Notes under the pieces: model-generated
What the model was told of the DNA's origin: nothing
The model's database searches: none
The model's input: only the letters and a program-made list of their open reading frames with translations
Shown here: positions 25,780 through 34,278 of the stretch, piece after piece
How positions within the stretch are numbered: the first letter of the stretch is position 1
How the letters are laid out: each line of letters opens with the position of its first letter
NCBI GenBank assembly: GCA_937868765.1
Contig: CALMNL010000011.1
Location: 1-64,000 of the forward strand
Source: an uncultured Desulfatitalea sp.
GTDB lineage: Bacteria > Desulfobacterota > Desulfobacteria > Desulfobacterales > Desulfosarcinaceae
Direction: 5' to 3'
DNA: 64,000 nucleotides
Position numbers and translations under genes: made by a program

Positions 25780-26793
25780 TCAATTCCCCTGACGGCTCAA
25801 CTGATACTTGTGCACCGCGGCCCTGTGCGCTCGATAGGATTTGGAAAAAGCATGGGTGCCGTCCTGTTTGGAGACGAAGTATAGGAAGTCGCTTTGCGCC
25901 GGGAACAAGGCGGCCTCGATGGCCGCATGGCCCGGATTGGCGATGGGGCCGGGGGGAAGCCCGGCGATCAAGTAGGTGTTATGAGGCGCCGGGGTTATCA
26001 AATGCTTGCGGGTCAGATTGCCGTCGAAATCCTTGATGCCGTAGATGACGGTGGGATCGCTTTCCAGGCGCATCTTTTTCTTCATACGATTGTGGAACAC
26101 CGAAGAGATGAGGGGGCGCTCCTGGGGGGCGCCGGTCTCCTTCTCGATGATGGAGGCCAGGGTCACGACCTGGTGCACCGACATCTTGAGTTCGGCCGCT
26201 CGCTGGCGCCAGGCCTCGGGAAACTGGGTGTCGAAGCGCCGCACCATGGTTTCGATGATCTTGCGTGCGGTCACCCCCTTGGGAAAGTAGTAGGTGTCGG
26301 GATACAGATACCCTTCCAGGCTATCGACGCGGTGCCCCAGGCCGGCGGCCAGGTTGGGATCGTTGACCAGCTGGACGAACTCGGCGGCATCGGCCAGCCC
26401 CAGACGGGTGATTTCGGCCGCGATCTGCGCGTTGCTGAAACCTTCGGGTATCGTGAGGCGGTGCAGCAGTACTTTGTTGCGGACCAGGGTGTCGAGCACC
26501 TGCAACGGCGTCATGGTGCTTGTCAGAGCGTACTCTCCGGCCTTAAGCCGTTTGTCTTCGCCTCGCAGGCGGGCCAAGAATCGAAAGCGTTGTTCGCTGG
26601 AAACGATGTGCCGCCGCACCAATTCGTGGGTCACTTCATCGAAGCTCTGACCGGAGGCCACGGCGATGACCACGGGGGTGTCATCCTGGCCTGCCGGCCG
26701 GCGGGCGAAGTACTGAAGATCGATCCACACCCCGGCGGCACCGGCGATCAGAAGGACCAAAAGCATGAGGGTAACACGCTGCGCAACTTTCAC
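25780..26793 (-). CDS. mltG: Endolytic murein transglycosylase MltG
   Basis: A 337-residue inner-membrane enzyme that cuts nascent glycan strands. It has one N-terminal membrane helix (about 8-24), a LysM-like region, and the YceG domain with the catalytic Glu in LASIIEKETGAPQERPLISS; the VFHNRMKKKMRLESDPTVIY and YNTY-type NTYLIAGLPPGPIANPG motifs follow. Length and motif order are normal. Confidence 0.95.
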   Translation of the reverse strand: MKVAQRVTLMLLVLLIAGAAGVWIDLQYFARRPAGQDDTPVVIAVASGQSFDEVTHELVRRHIVSSEQRFRFLARLRGEDKRLKAGEYALTSTMTPLQVLDTLVRNKVLLHRLTIPEGFSNAQIAAEITRLGLADAAEFVQLVNDPNLAAGLGHRVDSLEGYLYPDTYYFPKGVTARKIIETMVRRFDTQFPEAWRQRAAELKMSVHQVVTLASIIEKETGAPQERPLISSVFHNRMKKKMRLESDPTVIYGIKDFDGNLTRKHLITPAPHNTYLIAGLPPGPIANPGHAAIEAALFPAQSDFLYFVSKQDGTHAFSKSYRAHRAAVHKYQLSRQGN

Positions 26794-26961
26794 TAAACTA
26801 CATTTCCTTTGTGGATTGGCGCATTTGAAGCGAATCCAACATAAGCCATAGGTTCCTTTCTTGTCAATCTATTGCCTATCCCCGCAAAAGACCCTATCAT
26901 GATAAAAAACGGGCCGATGGACTCAAACCCGCTGCCCGCGCCAACCGAGCGAAGGCGGATT

Positions 26962-27183
26962 ATGACGCGACCAAAATTGAAATCGTTTCATCTCCAGCGC
27001 GAATGGTGCAAAGGGTGCGGCATCTGCGTGGCGTTCTGCCCTACCAGCGTGCTGGAGATGGATTCCCAGGGCAAGGCGACCGCCGTGCGCCTGGAAGCAT
27101 GTATCGCCTGCGGCATGTGCATGCTGCGCTGTCCGGATCTGGCGATCACCGTGGAGACAACCGACAAAGAAGAAAAACCGTGA
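26962..27183 (+). CDS. korD: 2-oxoacid:ferredoxin oxidoreductase, delta (ferredoxin) subunit
   Basis: A 73-residue protein with two 4Fe-4S binding motifs, CKGCGICVAFCP and CIACGMCMLRCP. It is the electron-carrying subunit of the four-subunit oxidoreductase encoded by the next three genes. AAGG precedes ATG 26962; longer in-frame starts at 26872-26917 would add residues that are not part of the family. Order D-A-B-C is the usual one for the 2-oxoglutarate (Oor/Kor) or branched-chain (Vor) enzymes. Confidence 0.85.
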   Translation: MTRPKLKSFHLQREWCKGCGICVAFCPTSVLEMDSQGKATAVRLEACIACGMCMLRCPDLAITVETTDKEEKP

Positions 27184-27217
27184 CTCCCGTGCCGGCGGTG
27201 ACGAGGGGGAGTCGCCT

Positions 27218-28384
27218 GTGCGAGGCTTTATGCCATCCAATGAACATGTCCGGTTCATCCAGGGCAACGAGGCCTGTGTGGAAGGGGCGCTGTATGCGGG
27301 GGTGGAATTTTTCGCCGGGTATCCCATCACGCCCTCTTCGGAAATCATGGAGCACCTGGCCCGTCGCCTGCCCCGGCGGGGCGGAAAATTCATCCAGATG
27401 GAAGATGAAATCGCTTCCATGTGCGCCATCATCGGGGCTTCGCTCACCGGCCGCAAGGTGCTGACCGCCACCAGCGGCCCCGGCTTTTCCCTGATGCAGG
27501 AAGCCCTGGGCTATGCCGTCATGGCCGAGATCCCCTGCGTGATCGTCAACGTGCAGCGTGGCGGGCCGTCCACCGGCCTGCCCACCCAGATCAGCCAGGG
27601 GGATGTCAACCAGGCCCGCTGGGGGACCCACGGCGATCATGCCATCATCGCCCTGACCGCCTCCAACCACCAGGACGTGTTCGCCATGACCGTGGAAGCC
27701 TTCAACATGGCCGAGACCTACCGCACCCCGGTGGTGCTGCTCTTCGATGAGGTGGTGGGCCACATGCGCGAGCGCATGGTGCTGCCCGAACCGGGGCAGA
27801 TACCGCTGGTGGAGCGGCTGCGCACCTCGGTGCCCGAGGGGGTCGATTACCACCCCTACCTGCCCCGGGAAGACGGCCGGCTGCCCATGTCCGACTTCGG
27901 CGGCGTGCACCGCTACAACGTCACGGGACTTTATCATGACATGTGGGGCTTCCCTTCGGACAATCCCAAGGTGGTGCATGGCCTGATCCGGCACCTGGTG
28001 GACAAGATCGAAAACAACGTGGACAGCATTGCCCGCTATAAAGCGTACTATCTGGAAGACGCGCGCACCGTGATGGTTTCCTACGGCGCCACGGCCCGTT
28101 CGGCGCTGCACGTGGTGGAGAGCCAGCGGCGCAAGGGGCAGAAGTTCGGCCTGCTGGAGCTGCAGACCCTGTGGCCTTTTCCCTACGACATCGTGGGCGA
28201 AGCGTGCGGCCGCGCCAAACAGGTGCTGGTGGTGGAGATGAACATGGGCCACATCTGCGCCGAGGTCAAAAGGGCCTTGACCAACGCCGGCAATGTTTTC
28301 CTGATCAATCGCCTCGACGGCGTCTTCATCTCGCCCACCGACATCCGCCAGGCGTTGCGCCTCATCGCCGGCAGGGGGGTCTGA
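27218..28384 (+). CDS. korA: 2-oxoacid:ferredoxin oxidoreductase, alpha subunit
   Basis: A 388-residue subunit with the pyrimidine-binding and domain II parts of a thiamine-diphosphate 2-oxoacid:ferredoxin oxidoreductase. Motifs are EGALYAGVEFFAGYPITPSS, IQMEDEIASMCAIIGAS, TATSGPGFSLMQEALGYA and VVNVQRGGPSTGLPTQ-type IVNVQRGGPSTGLPTQ. The start is GTG 27218 with GGGGGAG upstream. The substrate (2-oxoglutarate, or branched-chain or aromatic oxoacids) cannot be told from sequence alone; Kor/Oor is the most common reading. Confidence 0.9.
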   Translation: MRGFMPSNEHVRFIQGNEACVEGALYAGVEFFAGYPITPSSEIMEHLARRLPRRGGKFIQMEDEIASMCAIIGASLTGRKVLTATSGPGFSLMQEALGYAVMAEIPCVIVNVQRGGPSTGLPTQISQGDVNQARWGTHGDHAIIALTASNHQDVFAMTVEAFNMAETYRTPVVLLFDEVVGHMRERMVLPEPGQIPLVERLRTSVPEGVDYHPYLPREDGRLPMSDFGGVHRYNVTGLYHDMWGFPSDNPKVVHGLIRHLVDKIENNVDSIARYKAYYLEDARTVMVSYGATARSALHVVESQRRKGQKFGLLELQTLWPFPYDIVGEACGRAKQVLVVEMNMGHICAEVKRALTNAGNVFLINRLDGVFISPTDIRQALRLIAGRGV

Positions 28385-28386
28385 CC

Positions 28387-29193
28387 ATGACCATTCGCAA
28401 GTACCTGCGCGAACGCTTCTTCCCGCACATGTGGTGTCCCGGATGCGGCCACGGCACGGTGCTCAACGCCCTGGTGCGGGCCATCGAAACCATGGGCATG
28501 AGCCGCAACGAGATCGTGATGGTGTCGGGCATCGGCTGCTCGTCGCGCATCACCGGCTATGTGGACGTTCATACGCTGCACACCCTGCACGGACGGGCGC
28601 TGGCCTTCGCCACCGGCGTCAAGCTGAGCAAGCCCGAGCTGAACGTCATCGTGCCCATGGGCGACGGCGATGCACTGGCCATCGGCGGCAATCACTTCAT
28701 CCACGCCGCCCGCCGCAACATCGCCATCACGGCCCTGGTGATGAACAACCGCATCTACGGCATGACCGGCGGGCAGTACTCCCCGCTCTCGGGGTGCGAT
28801 GTCATGGCCGCCACGGCGCCTTACAGCACCATCGATCCGGCCTTCGATGTGGTGGCTTTGTCCGTTGCCGCCGGCGCGACCTTCGTGGCGCGCTGCACCA
28901 CCTACCACGTCAAGGAGATGATCGATATCCTGCGCCAGGCGATTCTCCACGAAGGCTTTTCCGTGGTGGAGATTCTCAGCCAGTGCCCCACCTACTTCGG
29001 CCGCGCCAACAAGCTGGGCGATGCCGCCGAGATGCTGCGGGGCTTGAAGGAAGGCACGGTGCCCGTGGGATCGGAAGCCAAGCAGAAGAATCCCGCGTTG
29101 ATCGAAAGGGGCATCTTCGCGCAGCAGGAGAAGCCTGAATACTGCGCCGAGTACGAGAAGATCATGCAGCGGGCGCGGGCGGGAAGAGAATGA
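28387..29193 (+). CDS. korB: 2-oxoacid:ferredoxin oxidoreductase, beta subunit
   Basis: A 268-residue thiamine-diphosphate-binding subunit. It shows MWCPGCGHGTVLNALVRA at the N-terminus, GIGCSSRITGYVDVHTLHTL, the ThDP-binding PMGDGDALAIGGNHFIHAAR and MNNRIYGMTGGQYSP. It starts two bases after the alpha-subunit stop, so the pair is translationally coupled. Confidence 0.93.
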   Translation: MTIRKYLRERFFPHMWCPGCGHGTVLNALVRAIETMGMSRNEIVMVSGIGCSSRITGYVDVHTLHTLHGRALAFATGVKLSKPELNVIVPMGDGDALAIGGNHFIHAARRNIAITALVMNNRIYGMTGGQYSPLSGCDVMAATAPYSTIDPAFDVVALSVAAGATFVARCTTYHVKEMIDILRQAILHEGFSVVEILSQCPTYFGRANKLGDAAEMLRGLKEGTVPVGSEAKQKNPALIERGIFAQQEKPEYCAEYEKIMQRARAGRE

Positions 29194-29227
29194 GCGGTGA
29201 GCGGAGTCCAGAACGGAGGAGATCCAA

Positions 29228-29782
29228 ATGAGCAGAACACGCTTGGTCTTTTCGGGGTCCGGAGGGCAGGGGGTGGTCACCGCCGCGATCCTGCTGGCCG
29301 AGGCCGCGGTGCTTCGGGAAAATCTCTTCGCCGTCCAGACCCAATCCTACGGAGCGGCGGCCCGGGGCGGTGCCACACGGGCCGATGTGATCATCTCCGC
29401 CGACAACATCAATTATCCCAAGGTGAACCAGCCCAACATCCTGGTGTGCCTGACCCAGGAGGCGTACAGCAAATACGCCCCGATCATCCGGCCCGGCGGA
29501 TTGCTGCTCACCGACCTGCGCTATGTGAAGATTGAACGCAAGGTGGAGGCCCGCCAGCGCGAACTGCCCATGTACGACAGCGTCATGGAGAAGATCGGCA
29601 AGCCGGTGGTCTTCAATATCTGCATGCTGGGCGCGTTGATCGGCCTCACCCAGCTGGTGCGCGTCGAATCGATCCTTTCGGTGCTGGAAACCCGGCTGCC
29701 CGCCGAGGTGGTGGCGATCAATCGGCAGGCCCTGGAGCTGGGATTAACCCTGTCCCAGACCGCCCGACCCAGGGTGGCGTGA
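29228..29782 (+). CDS. korC: 2-oxoacid:ferredoxin oxidoreductase, gamma subunit
   Basis: A 184-residue subunit binding coenzyme A: LVFSGSGGQGVVTAAILLAE at the N-terminus, QTQSYGAAARGGATRADVII and DNINYPKVNQPNILVCLTQE. It completes the korDABC set, and a strong hairpin follows. AACGGAGGAG lies just before the ATG. Confidence 0.93.
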   Translation: MSRTRLVFSGSGGQGVVTAAILLAEAAVLRENLFAVQTQSYGAAARGGATRADVIISADNINYPKVNQPNILVCLTQEAYSKYAPIIRPGGLLLTDLRYVKIERKVEARQRELPMYDSVMEKIGKPVVFNICMLGALIGLTQLVRVESILSVLETRLPAEVVAINRQALELGLTLSQTARPRVA

Positions 29783-29817
29783 CGACACGGTGTGGCAGGG
29801 GCCGTTGCCTGGATATG

Positions 29818-29856
29818 GAAAACGGTATCGGCCCGCCGGGGCACGATACCGTTTTC
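29818..29856. terminator. Bidirectional hairpin terminator after korC
   Basis: A 13-bp perfect stem, GAAAACGGTATCG with its complement at 29844-29856, around a 13-base loop. One side ends in TTTTC and the other in TTTTC on the opposite strand, so it can stop both korC and the convergent DUF2333 transcript. Confidence 0.8.
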
Positions 29857-29873
29857 GATTCCAGAAAACAGGG

Positions 29874-31130
29874 TCACGTGGAGAGGGTCTTGATCAACTG
29901 CCCCATGTAATAGCGCGCGTGGCTGATGGGCGCGGCCATGTCGGCGCGGTGATTGGCCAGAATACCGTCCAGGCTGGCATTGGTCACCACCCAGGGTTCC
30001 AGGGAAGCGGCCAGGCGGCAGTAGGTGATGGCGTGGTGCAGCAACTCGGCGCCGCGTCGATTTTCCAGGGTGGGCGCAAAATCGCGTTGGGCCGCTTCCA
30101 GTATCGTGGCCATGGCGCTGGCCACGCCCTTGGCGTAGTAAAAGTAGTTGTCGGCCTTGAAAAAGCCCACCTTGGAGCCGTCCGTCTCCTTGAATTTGAC
30201 GAGGTTCTCGTCGCAGCTGCCCAGCAGATCTTCATAGGCCGAGAAGAGCGGAATGATATTGTCGGTGCGAATGTGAAAGGACGCTTTTTCGGCCATGAGC
30301 TTCTTCTTGTAAAGTTCCAGCTCGTCGAGGCTCTCCTTGTACTTGGATTCCGGAGAGGGGAACCAGTAGCTGTCGGCTTTGACCATGAGAAAGTTCATGG
30401 CGTTTTCGAGGTTGCGGTCGAAGGCGTCGTTGTAGCCGGTGCGTGAAATGCGTTCGGCCAGCTGCACCACCGTTCGGCGGGTGACTTCCAGAACGCCCAG
30501 CTGGAACTCATTGACGTTGTCGGTGACGTTGATGATGTCGTTGGGGCGCCATCCATAAAAGCGCTGATTGAGTTCGTAATCCATGGGGGCGATGACCGCC
30601 TCCACGAAGACGACCCCCACCGGGCGTTTGTCCTGGGTTTGGCCGGGTTTGGGCGCATGGGCCGCGGGGACCGTCGTGTGGGCGCTGGGCGGCGGCGCGA
30701 CCACCTGTGGGGGCGTGACCGCTGGAACGGATTGAACAGGCACGGGCGCGGCCGCATGCGGTTCGCTCTGGGCGGGCGCCGCCGCCTGGGGGGCAGGGGC
30801 GGCCGGCGGCTCCACCTGGAACTCGGCGGCCGCGGGGCTGTTCTGGGCCGTGGTGGCCTCGTTTTGGATTGCGCTTGGGGGCAGCGGCGGCGTGGGCAGC
30901 GGCGCCGGAGCGGCCGGCGGCGGCTCTTCGGCGGGTTTGAGGGCCAGGGCAGCCGGCTTTTCGGAAGCGTCCTGCTCTTTCCAGGTCTGCCATCTGCCCA
31001 GTTGCTCGATTCCCAGGGAGATGGCGTACAAAAGGGCTGCGATGATCACCAGGGCGAAGATCGCGCGTTTAAAAAAGAAGACGGTGAAGCCTTTTTTGCT
31101 GGGGGGGGTCTCTTTGGATTGCTCGGCCAT
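29874..31130 (-). CDS. DUF2333 family membrane-anchored protein
   Basis: A 418-residue protein with one N-terminal membrane helix (about 20-43), a long proline/alanine-rich linker (about 60-170) and a C-terminal DUF2333 domain (VGVVFVEAVIAPMDYELNQR, WRPNDIINVTDNVNEFQLGV, DSYWFPSPESKYKESLDELE). The domain should be periplasmic or outside the inner membrane. GGAGA precedes ATG 31130. The function of the family is unknown. The gene lies on the same strand as selB, 106 bases downstream. Confidence 0.82.
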   Translation of the reverse strand: MAEQSKETPPSKKGFTVFFFKRAIFALVIIAALLYAISLGIEQLGRWQTWKEQDASEKPAALALKPAEEPPPAAPAPLPTPPLPPSAIQNEATTAQNSPAAAEFQVEPPAAPAPQAAAPAQSEPHAAAPVPVQSVPAVTPPQVVAPPPSAHTTVPAAHAPKPGQTQDKRPVGVVFVEAVIAPMDYELNQRFYGWRPNDIINVTDNVNEFQLGVLEVTRRTVVQLAERISRTGYNDAFDRNLENAMNFLMVKADSYWFPSPESKYKESLDELELYKKKLMAEKASFHIRTDNIIPLFSAYEDLLGSCDENLVKFKETDGSKVGFFKADNYFYYAKGVASAMATILEAAQRDFAPTLENRRGAELLHHAITYCRLAASLEPWVVTNASLDGILANHRADMAAPISHARYYMGQLIKTLST

Positions 31131-31236
31131 GCTCTTGTCTCCAGATCGCGGATCGGCACGGGCAATGCCTGCCGGCCGACCATGATGCCCTTCGCAGGTC
31201 AATTCGTCTTACGCCGGATGAATCCCGCCGGTTTCG

Positions 31237-33156
31237 TCACGAAGTCGGTTGCTTGCGCAGTTTGCGCAGGTCGCCCACCCGGATGGTCAGTTGGGTGGCG
31301 TCAAAATATTCGATGAGTGGTATCACAAATTTCCGTGAAGCTCCAGTCATATCCTTGAATTGCGGCGTCGAGATCTCTTCATGGGCGGTAAGGTATGCCA
31401 CCAGTTTTTGCTTCAAGTCCAAAAGGTGCCGCTGGTGGCAGTAGTACTCTTCCCTGATCTTGACGATCAGGCCTTCGTTGACCAGCAGCGAAAGCACCTG
31501 TCGGGCCGGTTCCAGGGGGGTGTCGAGCGTTTCGCACAGCTCCTTGAAAGAGGGCGGGGTAATTCCGCCGGCGTCATAGGCCGAGAGGATCTTGGCCCGC
31601 AAGGCGCTCTGGTCCACCCGCAGCGCCACCCGGTGGGCGGCCAGCCGAACCAGATCTTCCTCGGCGGCAATCTCGCCTGCCTTGATCATCTGCTGAAGGG
31701 TCAGGGTGAAGAGCTTGATATCCACCGCGGCCGGCAGCCGGGACTTGAGCTCCTCCTTGGGCATGCCCTGTTTCAACGGGTTTTTCCGGTGGTAGGCCGC
31801 CAGTTGGTCGCGCAGCTCTTTTTGCAGGGCGCTGAAAGTGACGGCATGGATGTAGCGCCGTTTCTCCCGGTCGATCTGCACGGCTGTCTTCTGGCTCATC
31901 AGGCTCTGCAGCAGCCGGTCCAGCTGCTTTTCAGGCAAATTGGCCATGAGCATCAACTCGCCGAAGGAACAGCCGCCATACCCGGCCGCCTCCACATGGT
32001 GGGCCAGCACCTGCTCGGGCGGCGCGTCGGCGAGGGCGTTGAGTCGCTGGATGGTCTCGGTCTGGGTGCTTTTGTGCTTGGGGGCGATGGGGTTGAGCAC
32101 CTGGCCGCCGCCCACGGTGCGCACCGGTGAATAACTCCGCAATACGTAATGGTCGTCTTTGACCAGGGTGACCGGCGTCTCGAGCCGGATCTGCACGATG
32201 GCGCTCTCGCCGGGTTGGAGCTCCTCGCGGTCCAGCAGGGCCACGATGCCCAGGATTTCGTTCGTTCCGGCGTGAAAGCGCACCCGCGAACGGTTTTTCA
32301 GCGCCTTGGGGTTGCTGGGCAGGTAGTGCAGGGCCGCGTCGATCATGTAGCTGGGCACCAGGGCCTCGGGGGTGGCGATGACGTCCCCGCGGTTGACTTC
32401 CGCTTTTTCCAGGCCTTGAAAGTTGATGGCGGTGCGCATGCCGGCTTCGGCCGCTTCGACACTCTGGTTGTGGACCTGCAGGCCGCGCACCTTTGAGGTA
32501 AGGCCCGAAGGGTAGAGCATGACCTTTTCGCCCACGGCCACTTTGCCCGAAATCAAGGTTCCGGTGATCACCGTGCCGAAACCCTTCATGGTGAAAACAC
32601 GGTCCACCGGCAGCCGGAAGATGCCGGCCGAAGTGCGGGGCGGGATTTCGGCGCTGATGCGTTCCAATGCCTGGGTCAATTCGGCCACGCCCTGGCCGGT
32701 GGCGGAGGAGACCGGCAGCACCGGGGCCCCCTCCAGGAAGGTGCCCTGGGTGAACTGGGCCACCTCCTCCTGCACCATGGCCAGCCATTCGGCGTCCACC
32801 AGGTCGATCTTGGTCAAAACCACCAGGCCGTAGCGCACCCCCAGCAGGATGCAGATCTCCATATGCTCACGGGTCTGGGGCATGATGCCTTCGTCGGCGG
32901 CGATCACCAGGGCGACCAGGTCGATGCCCGTGGCGCCGGCCACCATGTGCTTGACGAATTTTTCATGGCCGGGCACGTCCACGATGCCCAGGCGCTGACC
33001 GTTGGGCAGCGTGAGGTAGGCAAAGCCCAGCTCGATGGTGATGCCGCGCAGTTGTTCTTCCTTGAGCCGGTCGGTGTTGATGCCGGTCAGGGCTCGCACA
33101 AGGCTGGTCTTGCCGTGATCGATATGACCGGCGGTGCCCAGAATGATCTGTTTCAC
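31237..33156 (-). CDS. selB: Selenocysteine-specific translation elongation factor SelB
   Basis: A 639-residue GTPase that brings selenocysteinyl-tRNA to UGA codons by binding a SECIS hairpin. G motifs are GHIDHGKTS (residues 10-18), [12 protein letters not shown] (60-71) and LTKIDLVD; the EF-Tu-like domains 2 and 3 follow ([20 protein letters not shown]). The last ~260 residues are the SelB-specific winged-helix repeats (for example [20 protein letters not shown] and [20 protein letters not shown]) that bind the mRNA hairpin. Domain order and length are normal. It shows that this organism decodes UGA as Sec, supporting the selenoprotein at 2898. I found neither selA nor selC in the window. 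Confidence 0.97.
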   Translation of the reverse strand: MKQIILGTAGHIDHGKTSLVRALTGINTDRLKEEQLRGITIELGFAYLTLPNGQRLGIVDVPGHEKFVKHMVAGATGIDLVALVIAADEGIMPQTREHMEICILLGVRYGLVVLTKIDLVDAEWLAMVQEEVAQFTQGTFLEGAPVLPVSSATGQGVAELTQALERISAEIPPRTSAGIFRLPVDRVFTMKGFGTVITGTLISGKVAVGEKVMLYPSGLTSKVRGLQVHNQSVEAAEAGMRTAINFQGLEKAEVNRGDVIATPEALVPSYMIDAALHYLPSNPKALKNRSRVRFHAGTNEILGIVALLDREELQPGESAIVQIRLETPVTLVKDDHYVLRSYSPVRTVGGGQVLNPIAPKHKSTQTETIQRLNALADAPPEQVLAHHVEAAGYGGCSFGELMLMANLPEKQLDRLLQSLMSQKTAVQIDREKRRYIHAVTFSALQKELRDQLAAYHRKNPLKQGMPKEELKSRLPAAVDIKLFTLTLQQMIKAGEIAAEEDLVRLAAHRVALRVDQSALRAKILSAYDAGGITPPSFKELCETLDTPLEPARQVLSLLVNEGLIVKIREEYYCHQRHLLDLKQKLVAYLTAHEEISTPQFKDMTGASRKFVIPLIEYFDATQLTIRVGDLRKLRKQPTS

Positions 33157-33171
33157 GGGGGCGTGCTCCTT

Positions 33172-33342
33172 TTACTTCTTGCGGCGGCGCAGATATTCGG
33201 TGACATAGGAGAGGCCCACCAGAATCACGCACAGCAGCGCCACGACGGCCGGGTGTGCTTCGGGGTAGAAGAAACGCATCAGCAGGATGCCGAAGACGAC
33301 ACCCAGAATTGCGCGGATGACCAACGTCTGCAGGGCCGGCAT
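33172..33342 (-). CDS. Small 56-residue membrane protein
   Basis: One or two membrane helices (VIRAILGVVFGILLMRFFYP and VVALLCVILVGLSYVTEYLR) ending in a basic tail RRRKK. AAGGGAAGG precedes ATG 33342. It lies 15 bases upstream of selB on the same strand. No family recognised; the codon pattern and ribosome binding site support a real gene. Confidence 0.65.
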   Translation of the reverse strand: MPALQTLVIRAILGVVFGILLMRFFYPEAHPAVVALLCVILVGLSYVTEYLRRRKK

Positions 33343-33408
33343 GGTCCTTCCCTTCCTGTCGCCGTAAGGGCCTGCGGCCAGACAGGCTGTGGCCGCGACG
33401 CACGGCAT

Positions 33409-34122
33409 TTATCGCGTGGGGCGCCGCACGAATCGGATCTGAAGTTCGATGGGGCCTACCTTGATGGTGTCCTCATGGTTCAGCTTGGTGGGGGCCGTCA
33501 CGGTTTCCTCGTTGACTTTGGGTTTGAGCCGGCCGCCCTTGTATTCGAGAACATAGCCTTCGTGTTTCTTGGTGATGGTCGCGCTCGGCTCGCCGGCCAG
33601 CAGGGCCCAGAATCCGGTGATCTTGATATCCGCAGCCTTGTTCTTGCCGATGGCCACCGGGCGGTCGCTCAATTCAAAATCTTCACGACCGCCGGCGATG
33701 AATGAGAGGTAATCGAACCCCAGCCATTGGGGTTGGGCCTCTTCCCGTTCGATCACCATGGTCTGGTCGGCGTCCATGGGCGCCGGCGAGTGGGCCATCA
33801 GCTGGTCGGCCTTGCCTTCCAGCGATAGGGTTTCATGCAGATCGACGATGAGGATGTGCTTGCCGATGGTGATCCAATCCTGATGGGCCAACTGGCATTC
33901 GGTCACGCGCTCATTGTTGACCAATGTGCCATTGCGGCTGCCCAGGTCGGTGAGAACCAGTTTCTGGCCATCCAAACGCACGGCGGCATGATGGGCGGAC
34001 ACGGCCAGGTTGTCGATAACGATGGGATTGTTGGGATGCCGGCCGATACCGATCTGCTGCCCGGGAGATATCATGTGCGTGCTGAGGATGTTGTTGTTGA
34101 ACGACAGTATCAATCGCGCCAT
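33409..34122 (-). CDS. FHA-domain protein
   Basis: A 237-residue protein with an N-terminal FHA phosphothreonine-binding domain (IGIGRHPNNPIVIDNLAVSA, then LVLTDLGSRNGTLVNNERV, residues about 20-80) and a second, more diverged FHA-like region at about 135-235 (DRPVAIGKNKAADIKITGFW). AAAGGAG lies seven bases before ATG 34122. FHA proteins read Ser/Thr kinase signals; no such kinase is adjacent. It is divergent from the hybrid kinase. Confidence 0.82.
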   Translation of the reverse strand: MARLILSFNNNILSTHMISPGQQIGIGRHPNNPIVIDNLAVSAHHAAVRLDGQKLVLTDLGSRNGTLVNNERVTECQLAHQDWITIGKHILIVDLHETLSLEGKADQLMAHSPAPMDADQTMVIEREEAQPQWLGFDYLSFIAGGREDFELSDRPVAIGKNKAADIKITGFWALLAGEPSATITKKHEGYVLEYKGGRLKPKVNEETVTAPTKLNHEDTIKVGPIELQIRFVRRPTR

Positions 34123-34278
34123 GCTGGCTCCTTTACGGCAATGGGGACTGTGGATTGTGTTGCCTGCCTCAGTCGTAAAAATCATTGTTTCAAGGGCTTG
34201 TCAAGGCTGGCCTATGTAAATTCGAACTGGTCCTGAGGCTTTCTTTTATAGTAAAGTGTTTCAAACTGAGGAGATTCC

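Noticed and set aside
31131-31236. Spacer near selB as a possible tRNA-Sec gene
   Set aside because: No cloverleaf, no UCA anticodon loop and no long variable arm were seen.
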